DNA of 42,296 nucleotides, from positions 1 to 42,296 of the forward strand of contig JAEYAO010000047.1 of NCBI GenBank assembly GCA_023456105.1, written 5' to 3'. The stretch comes from Pseudomonadota bacterium (lineage in GTDB: Bacteria > Pseudomonadota > Alphaproteobacteria > Caulobacterales > Caulobacteraceae). Shown here piece by piece: positions 32,980 to 42,000 of the stretch. The notes beneath the pieces are model-generated. The model ran no database searches, was not told the DNA's origin, and saw only the letters and a program-made list of their open reading frames with translations. Numbering within the stretch: position 1 is the stretch's first letter; every line of letters begins with the position of its first letter. The translations under genes were made by a program, and so were the position numbers.

Positions 32980-33930
32980 ATGATCGAGATGATGATCGAG
33001 GCGCGCCGCAAGGACCTGGGCGGCTTCGAGGTCGGGCGCGTGCTGCCGTTCCACCTGCGCCGCATGGTGGGGCCCTTCATCTTCCTGGATCAGATGGGGC
33101 CGGCCGAGTTCGCGCCGGGGGCCGACAACATCAATGTGCGGCCGCATCCGCACATCGGCCTTTCGACCCTGACCTATCTGTTCGAGGGCGAAATCCTGCA
33201 TCACGACAACACCGGGGCCAACCAGGCCATCCGGCCGGGCGAGGTCAACTGGATGACGGCGGGCAGCGGCATCGTCCATTCCGAACGCACCGACCCGCTG
33301 AAGAAGGCCAAGGGCGGGCCGATGCACGGCATGCAGGCCTGGATCGCCCTGCCGGACGAGGCCGAGGAGACGGATCCGTCCTTTCACCACTTCGGCGAGG
33401 ACGCCCAGCCCGCCTATGACGACAAGGGCCTGTTCGCGCGGCTGGTGGCGGGCGAGGCCTACGGCGCCAAGGCCGCCGCGCCGACCCACTCGCCCCTCTT
33501 CTACCTGCACTGGGAGCTGGCCGAGGGCGTGCGCACCGCGCCGCCTCCGGGCCGCAGCTTCCGCAAGTCCGGCGACGGCTATTCCGAGCGGGCGCTCTAC
33601 GTCGCCAAGGGTCGCATCGAGGTCGGCGACCGGGTGTTCGAGGCCGGTCAGATGGCGGTGCTGGAGCCGACGGCCGAACCGACGGTCAGGGCGCTGGAGC
33701 CCTCCACCGTCATGGCCCTGGGCGGAGAGCCGGTCGGCGAGCGGTTGATCTGGTGGAATTTCGTTGCCTCGTCCCAGGCGCGGATCGACGCGGCCAAGGC
33801 GGACTGGCGGGCGGGCCGCATGCGCCTGCCGGACGCCGACCACCTGGAGTTCATCCCGCTTCCGGAAGAGCCGGTCCCCGCGCAGACCCCGCCCCAACCC
33901 GCCAAGCCCGAGCCGACGCATCCGGTCTAG
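32980..33930 (+). CDS. Pirin family protein
   Basis: A 316-residue bicupin. The N-terminal cupin has the pirin metal ligands in RPHPHIGLSTLTYLFEG (two His) and SGIVHSERT (His and Glu). The second cupin carries the pirin C-terminal domain (LYVAKGRIEVGDRVFEAGQM) without clear ligands. Some pirins are quercetin dioxygenases and others redox-dependent regulators. GGGAGGG lies upstream of the ATG. The C-terminus ends in a Pro-rich tail. It follows the Lrp gene by 27 bp and may be co-transcribed with it. Confidence 0.92.
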   Translation: MIEMMIEARRKDLGGFEVGRVLPFHLRRMVGPFIFLDQMGPAEFAPGADNINVRPHPHIGLSTLTYLFEGEILHHDNTGANQAIRPGEVNWMTAGSGIVHSERTDPLKKAKGGPMHGMQAWIALPDEAEETDPSFHHFGEDAQPAYDDKGLFARLVAGEAYGAKAAAPTHSPLFYLHWELAEGVRTAPPPGRSFRKSGDGYSERALYVAKGRIEVGDRVFEAGQMAVLEPTAEPTVRALEPSTVMALGGEPVGERLIWWNFVASSQARIDAAKADWRAGRMRLPDADHLEFIPLPEEPVPAQTPPQPAKPEPTHPV

Positions 33931-33978
33931 ACACGCCATGTTTGCAGCCGCGCGCCCAAAGCGATAACGCCTGCGGTC

Positions 33979-34947
33979 ATGAACTTCGACTTCGACGCCC
34001 AGGTCACCGCCGCCCTGTTCGACCGTGCAGGCGCAGTCTTCGCGCTGGGCGACGGTTCGGTCCGCTTCGACGACCGCACGGTAGTCCAGGCGCACGAGGG
34101 CGCGGTGCTGTGCGCGGCCGTTCACCCCTCCGGCGACGGCGTCGTCACCGGCGGCGATGACGGCCAGGTCGTCTGGAGCCGGCGCGATGCGGACGCGGTG
34201 GTTCTGGCCTCGGCGAAGAACCAGTGGGTCGACAGCATCGACGCGGCGCCCGCATCCGGCCTGATCGCCTTCTCCTTCGGCCGGACGCTGGCGGTGATCG
34301 ATGCCAAGGATCCCGCCTTCCGCCGCGACTTTGTTCACGAGCGCACCGTCTCGGGCGTCGCCTTCGAGCCCAAGGGCCGGCGGATCGCGACCTCGACCTA
34401 CGGCGGCGCGGCCCTGTGGTACGCGCGGATCGAAAAGCAGCAGCCGGTGCTGCTGAAGTGGGCCGGCTCGCACACCGCCGTCGCCTTCTCGCCGGACGGG
34501 GCATTCGTCGTCACCGCCATGCAGGACAACCAGCTGCATGGTTGGCGGCTGAAGGATGCAAAGAACCTTCGCATGGGCGGCTATCCCGGCAAGGTCCGCT
34601 CGATCGCCTTTCTGTCGAACGGTCAGCTGATGGCGACCTCGGGCGCGCAAGGGGTGGTCATGTGGCCGTTCATCGGCTCCAACGGTCCAATGGGGCGCGA
34701 AGCGACCGAGATCGGCTTTGACGACACCACTGTGGTCAACCTGGTCGCCGGCCGGGCCGATCACGGGCGGGTGGCGGCGGGACTGGGCGACGGCCGTGTC
34801 TGGGTGGCCGCTCCGGCCGATCAGGGGCTGCAGTTCGTCAAGGCCGACAAGGGCGCGCCGATCACGGCCCTGGCTCTGAGCCCCGCCGCCGCCCGCGTCG
34901 CCTGGGCCGATGAGGACGGCCGCGCCGGCGTCGCGGACGTCGGCTGA
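33979..34947 (+). CDS. WD40-repeat-like beta-propeller protein
   Basis: A 322-residue cytosolic protein of repeated units of about 40 residues. Examples are AHEGAVLCAAVHPSGDGVVTG followed by DDGQVVWSRRD, then ERTVSGVAFEPKGRRIATST with ALWYA, SHTAVAFSPDGAFVVTAMQD with GWRL, and KVRSIAFLSNGQLMATSGAQ with VMWPF. These match WD40 blades and suggest a six- or seven-bladed propeller. No enzymatic domain is attached, so it is probably a scaffold. The mtgA start follows after one base, so the two are likely co-translated. Confidence 0.85.
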   Translation: MNFDFDAQVTAALFDRAGAVFALGDGSVRFDDRTVVQAHEGAVLCAAVHPSGDGVVTGGDDGQVVWSRRDADAVVLASAKNQWVDSIDAAPASGLIAFSFGRTLAVIDAKDPAFRRDFVHERTVSGVAFEPKGRRIATSTYGGAALWYARIEKQQPVLLKWAGSHTAVAFSPDGAFVVTAMQDNQLHGWRLKDAKNLRMGGYPGKVRSIAFLSNGQLMATSGAQGVVMWPFIGSNGPMGREATEIGFDDTTVVNLVAGRADHGRVAAGLGDGRVWVAAPADQGLQFVKADKGAPITALALSPAAARVAWADEDGRAGVADVG

Positions 34948-34948
34948 C

Positions 34949-35671
34949 GTGAACGCGCCGGCCGTCCAGTCCAGGCCTCGGCGCTCCTGGCGACGAGCCG
35001 TCCTGATCGCCTTCGCCGTCCTGTGTCTGCTGCCGCTAATCGGCGTCCTGCTGCATGCCGTGGTCCCGCCGCCGCCGACCATCCTGATGTGGCAGCGTGT
35101 CGTGGCGGGCGATGGGCTGGACTATCGCTGGCGAGGCCTGAACGACATCTCGCCCAATCTGGTCAACGCCGCCATCGCCAGCGAGGACGCCCGCTTCTGC
35201 AGCCACGCAGGTTTCGACATGGAGGCGATCGAACAGGCGCTGGACAACAACGCCGACGGCGGACGCATCCGGGGCGGATCGACCATCAGCCAGCAGACCG
35301 CCAAGAACGTCTTCCTGTGGCCCCAGCGCGGCTGGATCCGCAAGGGCCTCGAGGCCGGCTACACCGTGCTGATCGAAACAGTGTGGTCCAAGCGGCGGAT
35401 CATGGAGGTCTATCTGAACGTCGCCGAGTTCGCGCCGGGCGTGTACGGCGCCGAGGCCGCCTCTCGCCGTCTGTTCGGCAAGAGCGCGCGCGACCTGACC
35501 CCGCGCGAGGCGGCGCGCCTGGCCGCCGTCCTGCCGGCGCCGCGTCGCTACAAGGCGGCGACGCCCGGCCCCTACGTGCGCAGACGCACCGCCCGCATCC
35601 AGGCGGCCGCGAACACGGTGCGCAATCAAGGGCTCAGCGCCTGCGTCCTGCGCCCACGCGGATCGGCTTGA
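34949..35671 (+). CDS. mtgA: Monofunctional peptidoglycan glycosyltransferase
   Basis: A 240-residue GT51 enzyme that polymerises lipid II glycan strands at the outer face of the inner membrane. A single N-terminal anchor (VLIAFAVLCLLPLIGVLLHAV) precedes the domain. GT51 motifs are AAIASEDARFCSHAGFD (catalytic Glu), GGSTISQQTAKNVFLW, RKGLEAGYTVLIE with WSKRRIMEVYLN, and EFAPGVYGAEAASR. There is no transpeptidase domain. The start is the GTG at 34949, one base past the WD40 stop; an in-frame ATG at 34910 lies inside the previous gene. Confidence 0.95.
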   Translation: MNAPAVQSRPRRSWRRAVLIAFAVLCLLPLIGVLLHAVVPPPPTILMWQRVVAGDGLDYRWRGLNDISPNLVNAAIASEDARFCSHAGFDMEAIEQALDNNADGGRIRGGSTISQQTAKNVFLWPQRGWIRKGLEAGYTVLIETVWSKRRIMEVYLNVAEFAPGVYGAEAASRRLFGKSARDLTPREAARLAAVLPAPRRYKAATPGPYVRRRTARIQAAANTVRNQGLSACVLRPRGSA

Positions 35672-35721
35672 CGCGAAGCGCCGCCTCCCGTCTCCTGCGA
35701 CCGCTCAAGGAGAAAAACACC

Positions 35722-37617
35722 ATGAAGCGTCAGCTGATGGCCGCCGTCGCGGTCTGCGCCCTGTCTTTCACCGCCGGCTGCGCCTCCACGACGCCGCAAC
35801 CGACTGAGCGTTACGCCGACGGCGGCGGGCCGGCCACGACACCCCTGCCGCAGGCCGCGGCCGCCGGCGCGACCTATCCGGCGACCGCCGAAGGCGCGGC
35901 CGCCTTCGTCGCCGACACCGAGGCGAAATACGCCGAGCTTAGCGAATACGCCTCGCGCGTCGCCTGGACGCGGGCCACCAACATCACCTTCGACACCATG
36001 TGGCTGGAGGCCAAGGTCAACGCCGAGATGACCGAGTTCGGCGTCCAGGCCGCCAACGGCGCCGCCCGCTTCAACGATGTGGAAGTGGCCCCTGACGTCC
36101 GGCGCAAGCTGAACCTGCTGCGTCAGGCGCTGGTGCTGCCGGCGCCGAACCGGCCGGGCGCCGCCGACGAGCTGGCCCACATCACCACCCGGCTGGACTC
36201 GACCTACTCGACCGGCAAGTTCGACTACAAGGGCGAGCCGATCACCCTGGACGAGGCCTCGCTGATCCTGGCCGACAGCCGCGATCCGGCGGAGACAAAG
36301 GCGCTGTACGAGGGCTGGCGCACCATCTCGCCGGTGATGCAGGCCGACTACGCCCGCATGGTCGCCATCGCCAACGAGGGCGCGCGCGAGCTGGGCTACG
36401 CCGACACCGGCGCCCTGTGGCGCTCGGGCTACGACATGGCGCCGGACGCCTTCGCCGCCGAAACCGACCGGCTGTGGGCGCAGGTGAAGCCGTTCTACGA
36501 GAACCTGCACTGCTATGTGCGCGGTCGATTGAACGCCAAGTACGGCGATGCGGTCCAGCCGGACCAGGGTCCAATCCGCGCCGACCTGCTCGGCAACATG
36601 TGGTCGCAGCAGTGGGGCAACATCTATGACGTGGTGGCCCCGGTGCAGGGCGGCCGCTCGTCCTATGACCTGACTGAACTGCTCAAGACCGCCGACTACG
36701 ACCCGCTGAAGATGGTCAAGACGGGCGGGAACTTCTACGTCTCCATGGGTATCGCGCCCCTGCCGCAGACCTTCTGGGAGCGCAGCCAGATCACCCGGCC
36801 GCGCGACCGCGAGGTGGTCTGCCACGCCTCGGCCTGGGATCTCGACAACGCCGACGACATCCGCATCAAGATGTGCACCAACGTCAATGGCGACGACTTC
36901 TACACCGTGCATCACGAACTGGGGCACAACGTCTATCAGCGCGCCTACAAGAACCAGCCGATGCTGTTCCGGAACGGCGCCAACGACGGCTTCCACGAGG
37001 CCATCGGCGACTTCGTCGGCCTGTCGGCGCTGACCCCCACCTATCTGAACCAGATCGGGCTGCTGCAGACCACGCCCGGCGCGGAGGAGGACATCCCCTT
37101 CCTGCTGAAGATGGCCCTGGACAAGATCGCCTTTCTGCCGTTCGGCCTGATGGTCGACCGCTGGCGCTGGGGCGTGTTCTCGGGCGAGACGACGCCGGAG
37201 CGGTACAACGCCGCCTGGAACGCCGACATGCTGCGCTACCAGGGTCTGGTCCCGCCCGGACCGCGCCCCGCCGACGCCTTCGACCCCGGAGCCAAATACC
37301 ACGTGCCCGGCAACACGCCCTACACCCGCTACTTCCTGGCCCACATCTACCAGTTCCAGTTTCACCGCGCGGCCTGCAAGCAGGCGGGATGGACCGGACC
37401 GCTGCACCGCTGCTCCATCTATGGGAACACCGAGGTCGGACAGCGCTTCAACGCCATGATGGAGATGGGCCAGTCGCGCCCCTGGCCGGAGGCGATGCAG
37501 GCCTTCACCGGCGAGACCACCAACGACGCCTCGGCCATCGCCGACTATTTCGCGCCGCTGAACACCTGGCTGATCCAGCAGAACCGCGGACACGACTGCG
37601 GCTGGTCCGCCGCCTGA
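35722..37617 (+). CDS. M2-family peptidyl-dipeptidase (ACE-like), lipoprotein
   Basis: A 631-residue zinc dipeptidyl carboxypeptidase related to angiotensin-converting enzyme. The zinc motif is HHELGH (His 398, Glu 399, His 402), and the third ligand Glu is in NDGFHEAIGDFVGLS. The family-typical YTRYFLAHIYQFQFHRA and GLMVDRWRWGVF are also present. The signal peptide MKRQLMAAVAVCALSFTAGC carries a lipobox (TAGC), so it is a periplasmic or outer-membrane lipoprotein. AAGGAG lies upstream of the ATG at 35722. Length is normal for bacterial homologues. It lies 50 bp after mtgA. Confidence 0.95.
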   Translation: MKRQLMAAVAVCALSFTAGCASTTPQPTERYADGGGPATTPLPQAAAAGATYPATAEGAAAFVADTEAKYAELSEYASRVAWTRATNITFDTMWLEAKVNAEMTEFGVQAANGAARFNDVEVAPDVRRKLNLLRQALVLPAPNRPGAADELAHITTRLDSTYSTGKFDYKGEPITLDEASLILADSRDPAETKALYEGWRTISPVMQADYARMVAIANEGARELGYADTGALWRSGYDMAPDAFAAETDRLWAQVKPFYENLHCYVRGRLNAKYGDAVQPDQGPIRADLLGNMWSQQWGNIYDVVAPVQGGRSSYDLTELLKTADYDPLKMVKTGGNFYVSMGIAPLPQTFWERSQITRPRDREVVCHASAWDLDNADDIRIKMCTNVNGDDFYTVHHELGHNVYQRAYKNQPMLFRNGANDGFHEAIGDFVGLSALTPTYLNQIGLLQTTPGAEEDIPFLLKMALDKIAFLPFGLMVDRWRWGVFSGETTPERYNAAWNADMLRYQGLVPPGPRPADAFDPGAKYHVPGNTPYTRYFLAHIYQFQFHRAACKQAGWTGPLHRCSIYGNTEVGQRFNAMMEMGQSRPWPEAMQAFTGETTNDASAIADYFAPLNTWLIQQNRGHDCGWSAA

Positions 37618-37703
37618 CGCGGAACATCGTTCGTTAACCTTCGCCGGTAGCGGTTTCTTGACCGCGCCGGCGCATCCTTCCCCAGACGGGCAAGTTGCGC
37701 CCG

Positions 37704-39629
37704 ATGGGGAAGACGACCTTGGTCAACGGCCTTTTCACCCGCCTTTGTCGCTTCACCCGCCGCCTGGGCGGGAACGAGCGCGGCAATGTGGCGATGATCT
37801 TCGCCTTCAGCCTGCCGGTGTTGGCCATGATGTCGCTGGGCGGCATCGACTATCAGCGCGCCTCCACCGCGCGGTCGAATCTGCAGGACGCCCTGGATGC
37901 GGCGACCCTGGCGGCGGCGCGCGCGCCCACCAATGACGCAGGCGCGCTGAACCAGATCGGCCGGGCGGCGCTGAGAGCCAACCTGGCCGCTTCTCAGACC
38001 GGAGCCTTCAACGACAGCGACGCCACCTTCACGCTGGACGCCAACCAGGTCGTGATCGCCGAGGCGACCATGCAGGTGAACACCCTGATCGCCAATGTGG
38101 TGTTGCCGCCTTACGGCCGGTTCTTTGACGACCAGTTGCCGGTCACCGTGCACTCGGAGGTCAACCGCGCGTCCAAGAACATCGAGGTGGCGCTGGTCCT
38201 CGACGTCACGGGCTCCATGCGCGGCAGACGGATCGCCGATCTTAAGGATGCGGCCAGGCAGTTGGTCGAAATCGTCGTTCAGGACGAGCAGGAACCGTTC
38301 TACTCCCGGATGGCCATCATCCCCTACTCCTCCGGCGTCAACCTGAACTCATCCCGGATCGGGGCTGGCGACTACCGCGCTTTGGCGCGAGGCGCCCCGC
38401 CTGCGCCCGTACGCATCACCAACGCCGCCTGGATGACGGGCTCGTCCATGCCTGTCAGCAGCATTAACCGTTCCAGCGGCACAGTGACCGCCACCAGACA
38501 TGGGTTCAGCAAGGGCGACTATGTCTGGCTGCGCGACGTCCGCGACATGAACGGCTTGAACAATCGGGCGTACCGCGTCGGAGACGTCACCCGAGACACC
38601 TTGGAGCTGCAGACTTTCAACGGCTCAAACTGGTTTGACATCGACACGCGCAGCTACTCCCGAAACGGCTCCAGCGGCTCGCTGAGCAAATGCCTGCTTC
38701 GCGACTGCTTTGTCGTCATCACGGCGAACAACCACCGCATGCGAGCGACCGATCCGGATACGGGGGACGCCGGCTCAGTTTACATCGAGGGTGTGAATGG
38801 GATGGACATCCAGGGCGGCTACGAGATCGCCAACGTCACCGCGAACACGTTCTCGATCAATAAGAGCGGACCCTTTGGCTCGTTCAGGACCGGCGCCGAG
38901 GCCTTCTGCGGCAACGACGGCTGCAAGTACCGCGTCTTCCGCAGCGTGAACGGGAGCCTGCTTGATCGCGAGCTGAGCGACTGCGTCACCGAGCGGACGG
39001 GAGGCGAGCGGTATACCGAGACCACCGCCTCCACGGCTCATGTCGGTCGCCTTTATCCCAGCGGCTCGGGAGATAACATGTGCACGCAATCCAGCGTCCT
39101 GCCGCTCGGCCACAACCGCGACGACATGAACAGCCTGATCGGCGTGTCGTCCAATGTGTCCAGCGGGTTGCAGGCGGGCGGCTTCACGGCAGGTCACATC
39201 GGCCTGGCCTGGGGATGGTACGCAGTGTCTCCTGAGTTCGGGTCCTTCTGGCCGACGGCCCCGGCGGCCTATGACACCAATCGCACGCTCAAGGCGGTCA
39301 TCCTGATGACCGACGGCGAGTTCAACATGAACCATTGCTCGGGCGTCATGGCGCGCAACTCCGGGGGCGGCGGCGACCGCATCGACTGCGACGCGCCGAA
39401 CGGGTCATCGTTCACTCAAGCGAGAGAACTGTGCGCGGCCATGAAACGGAAGGGCGTGGTTCTTTACACGGTGGGATTCCAGGTTTCCTCGACGAGCTCA
39501 GCCGGCAGGTTCCTCAGCGAGTGCGCCACCAGCAACAGCCATGCCTTTATTGCAGCTTCCGGGGCTGATCTGTCCGAGTCGTTCAGGGCTATCGGCCGCG
39601 ACATCACCCGCCTGCGCATCTCCAAGTAG
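37704..39629 (+). CDS. TadG-like pilus-assembly protein with vWA domain
   Basis: A 641-residue secreted or membrane-anchored protein. The N-terminus (GNERGNVAMIFAFSLPVLAM, then GGIDYQRASTARSNLQDALD) is the TadE/TadG-like Flp pilus-assembly segment. A von Willebrand A domain starts near 160 with the MIDAS motif DVTGSM (167-172) and resumes near 530 with VILMTDGEFN. Between them lies a long insertion (about 235-500) with two similar modules, VTATRHGFSKGDYVWLRDV to DTLELQTFNG (259-306) and VVITANNHRMR to ANTFSINKSGPFG (337-392), plus several cysteine pairs. I use the ATG at 37704; a TTG three codons earlier is possible. No other tad genes are in the window. Confidence 0.88.
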   Translation: MGKTTLVNGLFTRLCRFTRRLGGNERGNVAMIFAFSLPVLAMMSLGGIDYQRASTARSNLQDALDAATLAAARAPTNDAGALNQIGRAALRANLAASQTGAFNDSDATFTLDANQVVIAEATMQVNTLIANVVLPPYGRFFDDQLPVTVHSEVNRASKNIEVALVLDVTGSMRGRRIADLKDAARQLVEIVVQDEQEPFYSRMAIIPYSSGVNLNSSRIGAGDYRALARGAPPAPVRITNAAWMTGSSMPVSSINRSSGTVTATRHGFSKGDYVWLRDVRDMNGLNNRAYRVGDVTRDTLELQTFNGSNWFDIDTRSYSRNGSSGSLSKCLLRDCFVVITANNHRMRATDPDTGDAGSVYIEGVNGMDIQGGYEIANVTANTFSINKSGPFGSFRTGAEAFCGNDGCKYRVFRSVNGSLLDRELSDCVTERTGGERYTETTASTAHVGRLYPSGSGDNMCTQSSVLPLGHNRDDMNSLIGVSSNVSSGLQAGGFTAGHIGLAWGWYAVSPEFGSFWPTAPAAYDTNRTLKAVILMTDGEFNMNHCSGVMARNSGGGGDRIDCDAPNGSSFTQARELCAAMKRKGVVLYTVGFQVSSTSSAGRFLSECATSNSHAFIAASGADLSESFRAIGRDITRLRISK

Positions 39630-39646
39630 GGCCGGCGGACACGCCG

Positions 39647-40600
39647 TCAGATCAGCCGGATCTCGCGCAGCCGCTCGGTCAGGTAATCCTCGGCCGTGAT
39701 CGCCTTGCCGGCGTAGCGGTCGGGATTGTCCGGCGTCACCGCGGACGGCAGGCTCTCGATCCGGAAGTCCGGATTGAAATGCAGGAAGAAGGGCGTGGAG
39801 TAGCGCGCAAAGCCGCGCCTCTCCGGCGCCGGGTTGACCACGCGGTGGGTCGTCGACGGCAGGATGTGGTTGGTCAGACGCTGCAGCATGTCGCCGATGT
39901 TGACCACCAAGGCGCCGGGCGGCGGCGCGATGTCTAGCCAGCTGCCGTCCTTTTCCTTCAGCTGAAGCCCGGCCTCCTCGGCGCCCAGCAGCAGGGTGAT
40001 GACGTTGATGTCCTCGTGCGCGCCGGCGCGCACGCCCGGCGCATCCGCCGGGACCGGGGGATAGTGCAGCATGCGCAGGACGCTGTTGCCCATCTCGACC
40101 TTGTCGTCGAAGAAGTCGTCAGCCAGCTTCAGATAGCGGGCGATGGCGCGCAGGATCTTGCGCCCCAGATCATCCATGGCCGTAAACATGCCGTACAGGT
40201 GCTCGCGGAAGCCCTCCACCTCCGTGGGCCAAAGGTTGTCGCGCATGTAGCGACGATAGGGGTGCCCCTCCGGCAGTTCGCGGCCGACGTGCCAGAACTC
40301 CTTCAGGTCCACCGCCGCCGCGCCCTTGGCCGCCTCGACGCCGAACGGCGTCAGCCCTCGGGCGCCGCCGGTCCCGGGCACGTGATACCGGCGCTTGACC
40401 TCTTCGGGCAGGGCGAAAAAGGCTTTCGCATCGTCGATCGCCGCCTCGATCACCTGCTCGTCCAGGCCGTGATCGGCTACGACCGCGAACCCGTATCGCT
40501 GAAACGAAACGCCGAGGTCGTCGGAAAAACGCTGGAAGTCGCGATCGTACAGCGTCATCGATACGGGCTGGATGCCCGCAGCGGCGGAAGATTGGGTCAC
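39647..40600 (-). CDS. 2OG-Fe(II) oxygenase, isopenicillin-N-synthase-like
   Basis: A 317-residue oxygenase. The N-terminal DIOX_N region is RYGFAVVADHGLDEQVIEAA. The double-stranded beta-helix core has the iron ligands His and Asp in GAHEDINVITLLL and a second His in STTHRVVNP; Arg-x-Ser in RYSTPFF binds 2-oxoglutarate. It resembles EFE/IPNS-superfamily enzymes common in proteobacteria, usually of unknown substrate. I start at GTG 40600 because the conserved domain begins soon after (IQPVSMTLYDRDF) and GGGA lies upstream; a longer frame to 40837 overlaps the divergent OmpA-type gene. It is tail to tail with the vWA gene. Confidence 0.9.
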   Translation of the reverse strand: MTQSSAAAGIQPVSMTLYDRDFQRFSDDLGVSFQRYGFAVVADHGLDEQVIEAAIDDAKAFFALPEEVKRRYHVPGTGGARGLTPFGVEAAKGAAAVDLKEFWHVGRELPEGHPYRRYMRDNLWPTEVEGFREHLYGMFTAMDDLGRKILRAIARYLKLADDFFDDKVEMGNSVLRMLHYPPVPADAPGVRAGAHEDINVITLLLGAEEAGLQLKEKDGSWLDIAPPPGALVVNIGDMLQRLTNHILPSTTHRVVNPAPERRGFARYSTPFFLHFNPDFRIESLPSAVTPDNPDRYAGKAITAEDYLTERLREIRLI

Positions 40601-40754
40601 GGCGTCGGTCCCTGTTCGGAGTCTGCCGGCTGCATACGCCCAAAGCCGCGGCTTGTCAGGTCGGGGGCGACCCTGTTCATCGACGGTACAGGTCGGAACC
40701 TTCACGGTAAGGGCGGCGTTTTTCCCGCCACTGAACCAACAAGGAGCCGCAGCC

Positions 40755-41441
40755 ATGCGCACCCCGTTCGTCTCTCGCACGGCCATAATCGGCGTCAGCA
40801 TCGCCGCCCTGATGGGCGCCGCCGCCTGCACCACCACAGATCCCTACAGCTCCGCGCCGCAGCGCAACAACACCGGCACGGGCGCGATCGCCGGCGCCTT
40901 GGGCGGCGCCTTGCTCGGCTATCTCACGAACACCAACAACAGCGAGGAAGGCCGCAAGAACGCCCTGATCGGCGCGGGCATCGGCGCGCTGGGCGGCGCC
41001 GCCGTCGGCCAGTACATGGATCGCCAGCAGCGCGCGCTCGAGGCCGAACTGTCCGGCACCGGCGTCGGGGTGGCGCGTCAAGGCGACAACCTGGTGCTGC
41101 GCATGCCCTCGGACGTGACCTTCGCCACCAATCAGTCCTCGATCGATCCCGGCTTCATTCCGGTGCTGGACGATGTGGCGCGCGTGCTGCAGCAGTATGA
41201 CCAGTCCACCGTGGACATCATCGGCCACACCGACTCCTCCGGCGGAGACGCGATCAACCAGCCCCTGTCCGAGCGTCGCGCCTCCAGCGTCGCGGGCGAG
41301 CTGGTGCGGCGCGGGGTCTTGGCGGAGCGGCTGTTTGTCGCCGGCAACAGCTCCCGCAATCCGGTGGCGCCCAACGACACAGCGCAGGGCAAGGCTCAGA
41401 ACCGCCGGGTCGAAATCCTGATCCGCCCGTTCCGCGGCTAA
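40755..41441 (+). CDS. OmpA-family outer-membrane lipoprotein with glycine zipper
   Basis: A 228-residue protein. The signal peptide ends in a lipobox (GAAAC). A glycine-zipper segment follows (IAGALGGALLGYL and IGAGIGALGGAAVGQYMDRQ), then an OmpA/MotB peptidoglycan-binding domain from about residue 118 (VTFATNQSSIDPGFIPVLDD, HTDSSGGDAINQPLSERRA, NRRVEILI). It tethers the outer membrane to the cell wall; the arrangement is that of YiaD-type lipoproteins. AAGGAG lies at a good distance before the ATG at 40755. A terminator follows. Confidence 0.94.
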   Translation: MRTPFVSRTAIIGVSIAALMGAAACTTTDPYSSAPQRNNTGTGAIAGALGGALLGYLTNTNNSEEGRKNALIGAGIGALGGAAVGQYMDRQQRALEAELSGTGVGVARQGDNLVLRMPSDVTFATNQSSIDPGFIPVLDDVARVLQQYDQSTVDIIGHTDSSGGDAINQPLSERRASSVAGELVRRGVLAERLFVAGNSSRNPVAPNDTAQGKAQNRRVEILIRPFRG

Positions 41442-41462
41442 GCTCCGCGATCCCGAAGATGG

Positions 41463-41493
41463 AAGGGGGCTGCGCCAGGCGTAGCCCCTTTTT
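41463..41493 (+). terminator. Rho-independent terminator after OmpA-like lipoprotein
   Basis: GGGGCTGCGCC and GGCGTAGCCCC (one G-T wobble) flank a very short loop, followed by five T residues, 22 bp after the stop of the OmpA-like gene. Confidence 0.88.
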
Positions 41494-41571
41494 CGTCTCA
41501 CACCGATCCGTGACTTGCGCCTGGGCGTCCGCCATGACTCCGCTGGCTGAAATGGCGCATGAGGGCGGATC

Positions 41572-41814
41572 GTGACGGCGCGGGCGGATGATCTCCGGCA
41601 GGGGCTGAAGCTGGCGGCGGTTGCGGTGGCGTCGGCGGTGATCGCGGCCGCAGCGGTGATCGGCGCGGGCCTGCGGCAGGCGCCCGCCGAGGCGGAAGCT
41701 TCGCGGCTTTCAACGACGCGGAAGACAGCCAGCCCCGCACTCCCTCACGACACCCAATACCAAGGGCCGCGCCCTGACGATCCTGCGCCGATCGGCTCGG
41801 TGGGCTCGCCCTGA
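41572..41814 (+). CDS. Small hypothetical membrane protein
   Basis: An 80-residue frame starting at GTG 41572, with GAGGGCGG upstream. One transmembrane helix (LAAVAVASAVIAAAAVIGAG) is followed by a short polar, Pro-rich tail (QYQGPRPDDPAPIGS). No family is recognised. Length, ribosome site and membrane pattern make it a plausible gene. It lies alone between two terminators. Confidence 0.6.
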   Translation: MTARADDLRQGLKLAAVAVASAVIAAAAVIGAGLRQAPAEAEASRLSTTRKTASPALPHDTQYQGPRPDDPAPIGSVGSP

Positions 41815-41887
41815 CCCCGGTGGGGCTGGCGCTCTGTTCGACGGCCGCCACCTACAACCGATCGCCCTCCATTCACGCCAGGTTACG

Positions 41888-41920
41888 CAAAAGGCCGCCG
41901 CTCTTTTGGAGCGACGGCCT
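41888..41920 (-). terminator. Rho-independent terminator of the OmpA-domain gene
   Basis: On the minus strand AGGCCGTCGCTC and GAGCGGCGGCCT form a 12-bp stem (one mismatch) around CAAAA, followed by TTTTGCG. It lies about 80 bp beyond the stop of the gene at the right edge. Confidence 0.85.
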
Positions 41921-41957
41921 GATGTTCGTCATCGGTTTTCTTGGTCCGGCTCGGGAG

Positions 41958-41985
41958 CGAGAGGGCCGGCGGGCCGGCTCTCTCG
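41958..41985. repeat. Long GC-rich inverted repeat downstream of OmpA-domain gene
   Basis: CGAGAGGGCCGGC and GCCGGCTCTCTCG form a 13-bp stem with one mismatch around GG. It sits 15 bp after the gene's stop (minus strand) and has no T-run. It may protect the mRNA 3' end or act with the terminator beyond it. Confidence 0.6.
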
Positions 41986-42000
41986 TCCTTGGCTCGGGTC

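Noticed and set aside
32431..35082. An 883-codon open frame on the minus strand
   Set aside because: It lies antisense to four well-supported genes (Lrp, pirin, WD40, mtgA); its His/Arg/Gly-rich composition is typical of shadow frames in GC-rich DNA.
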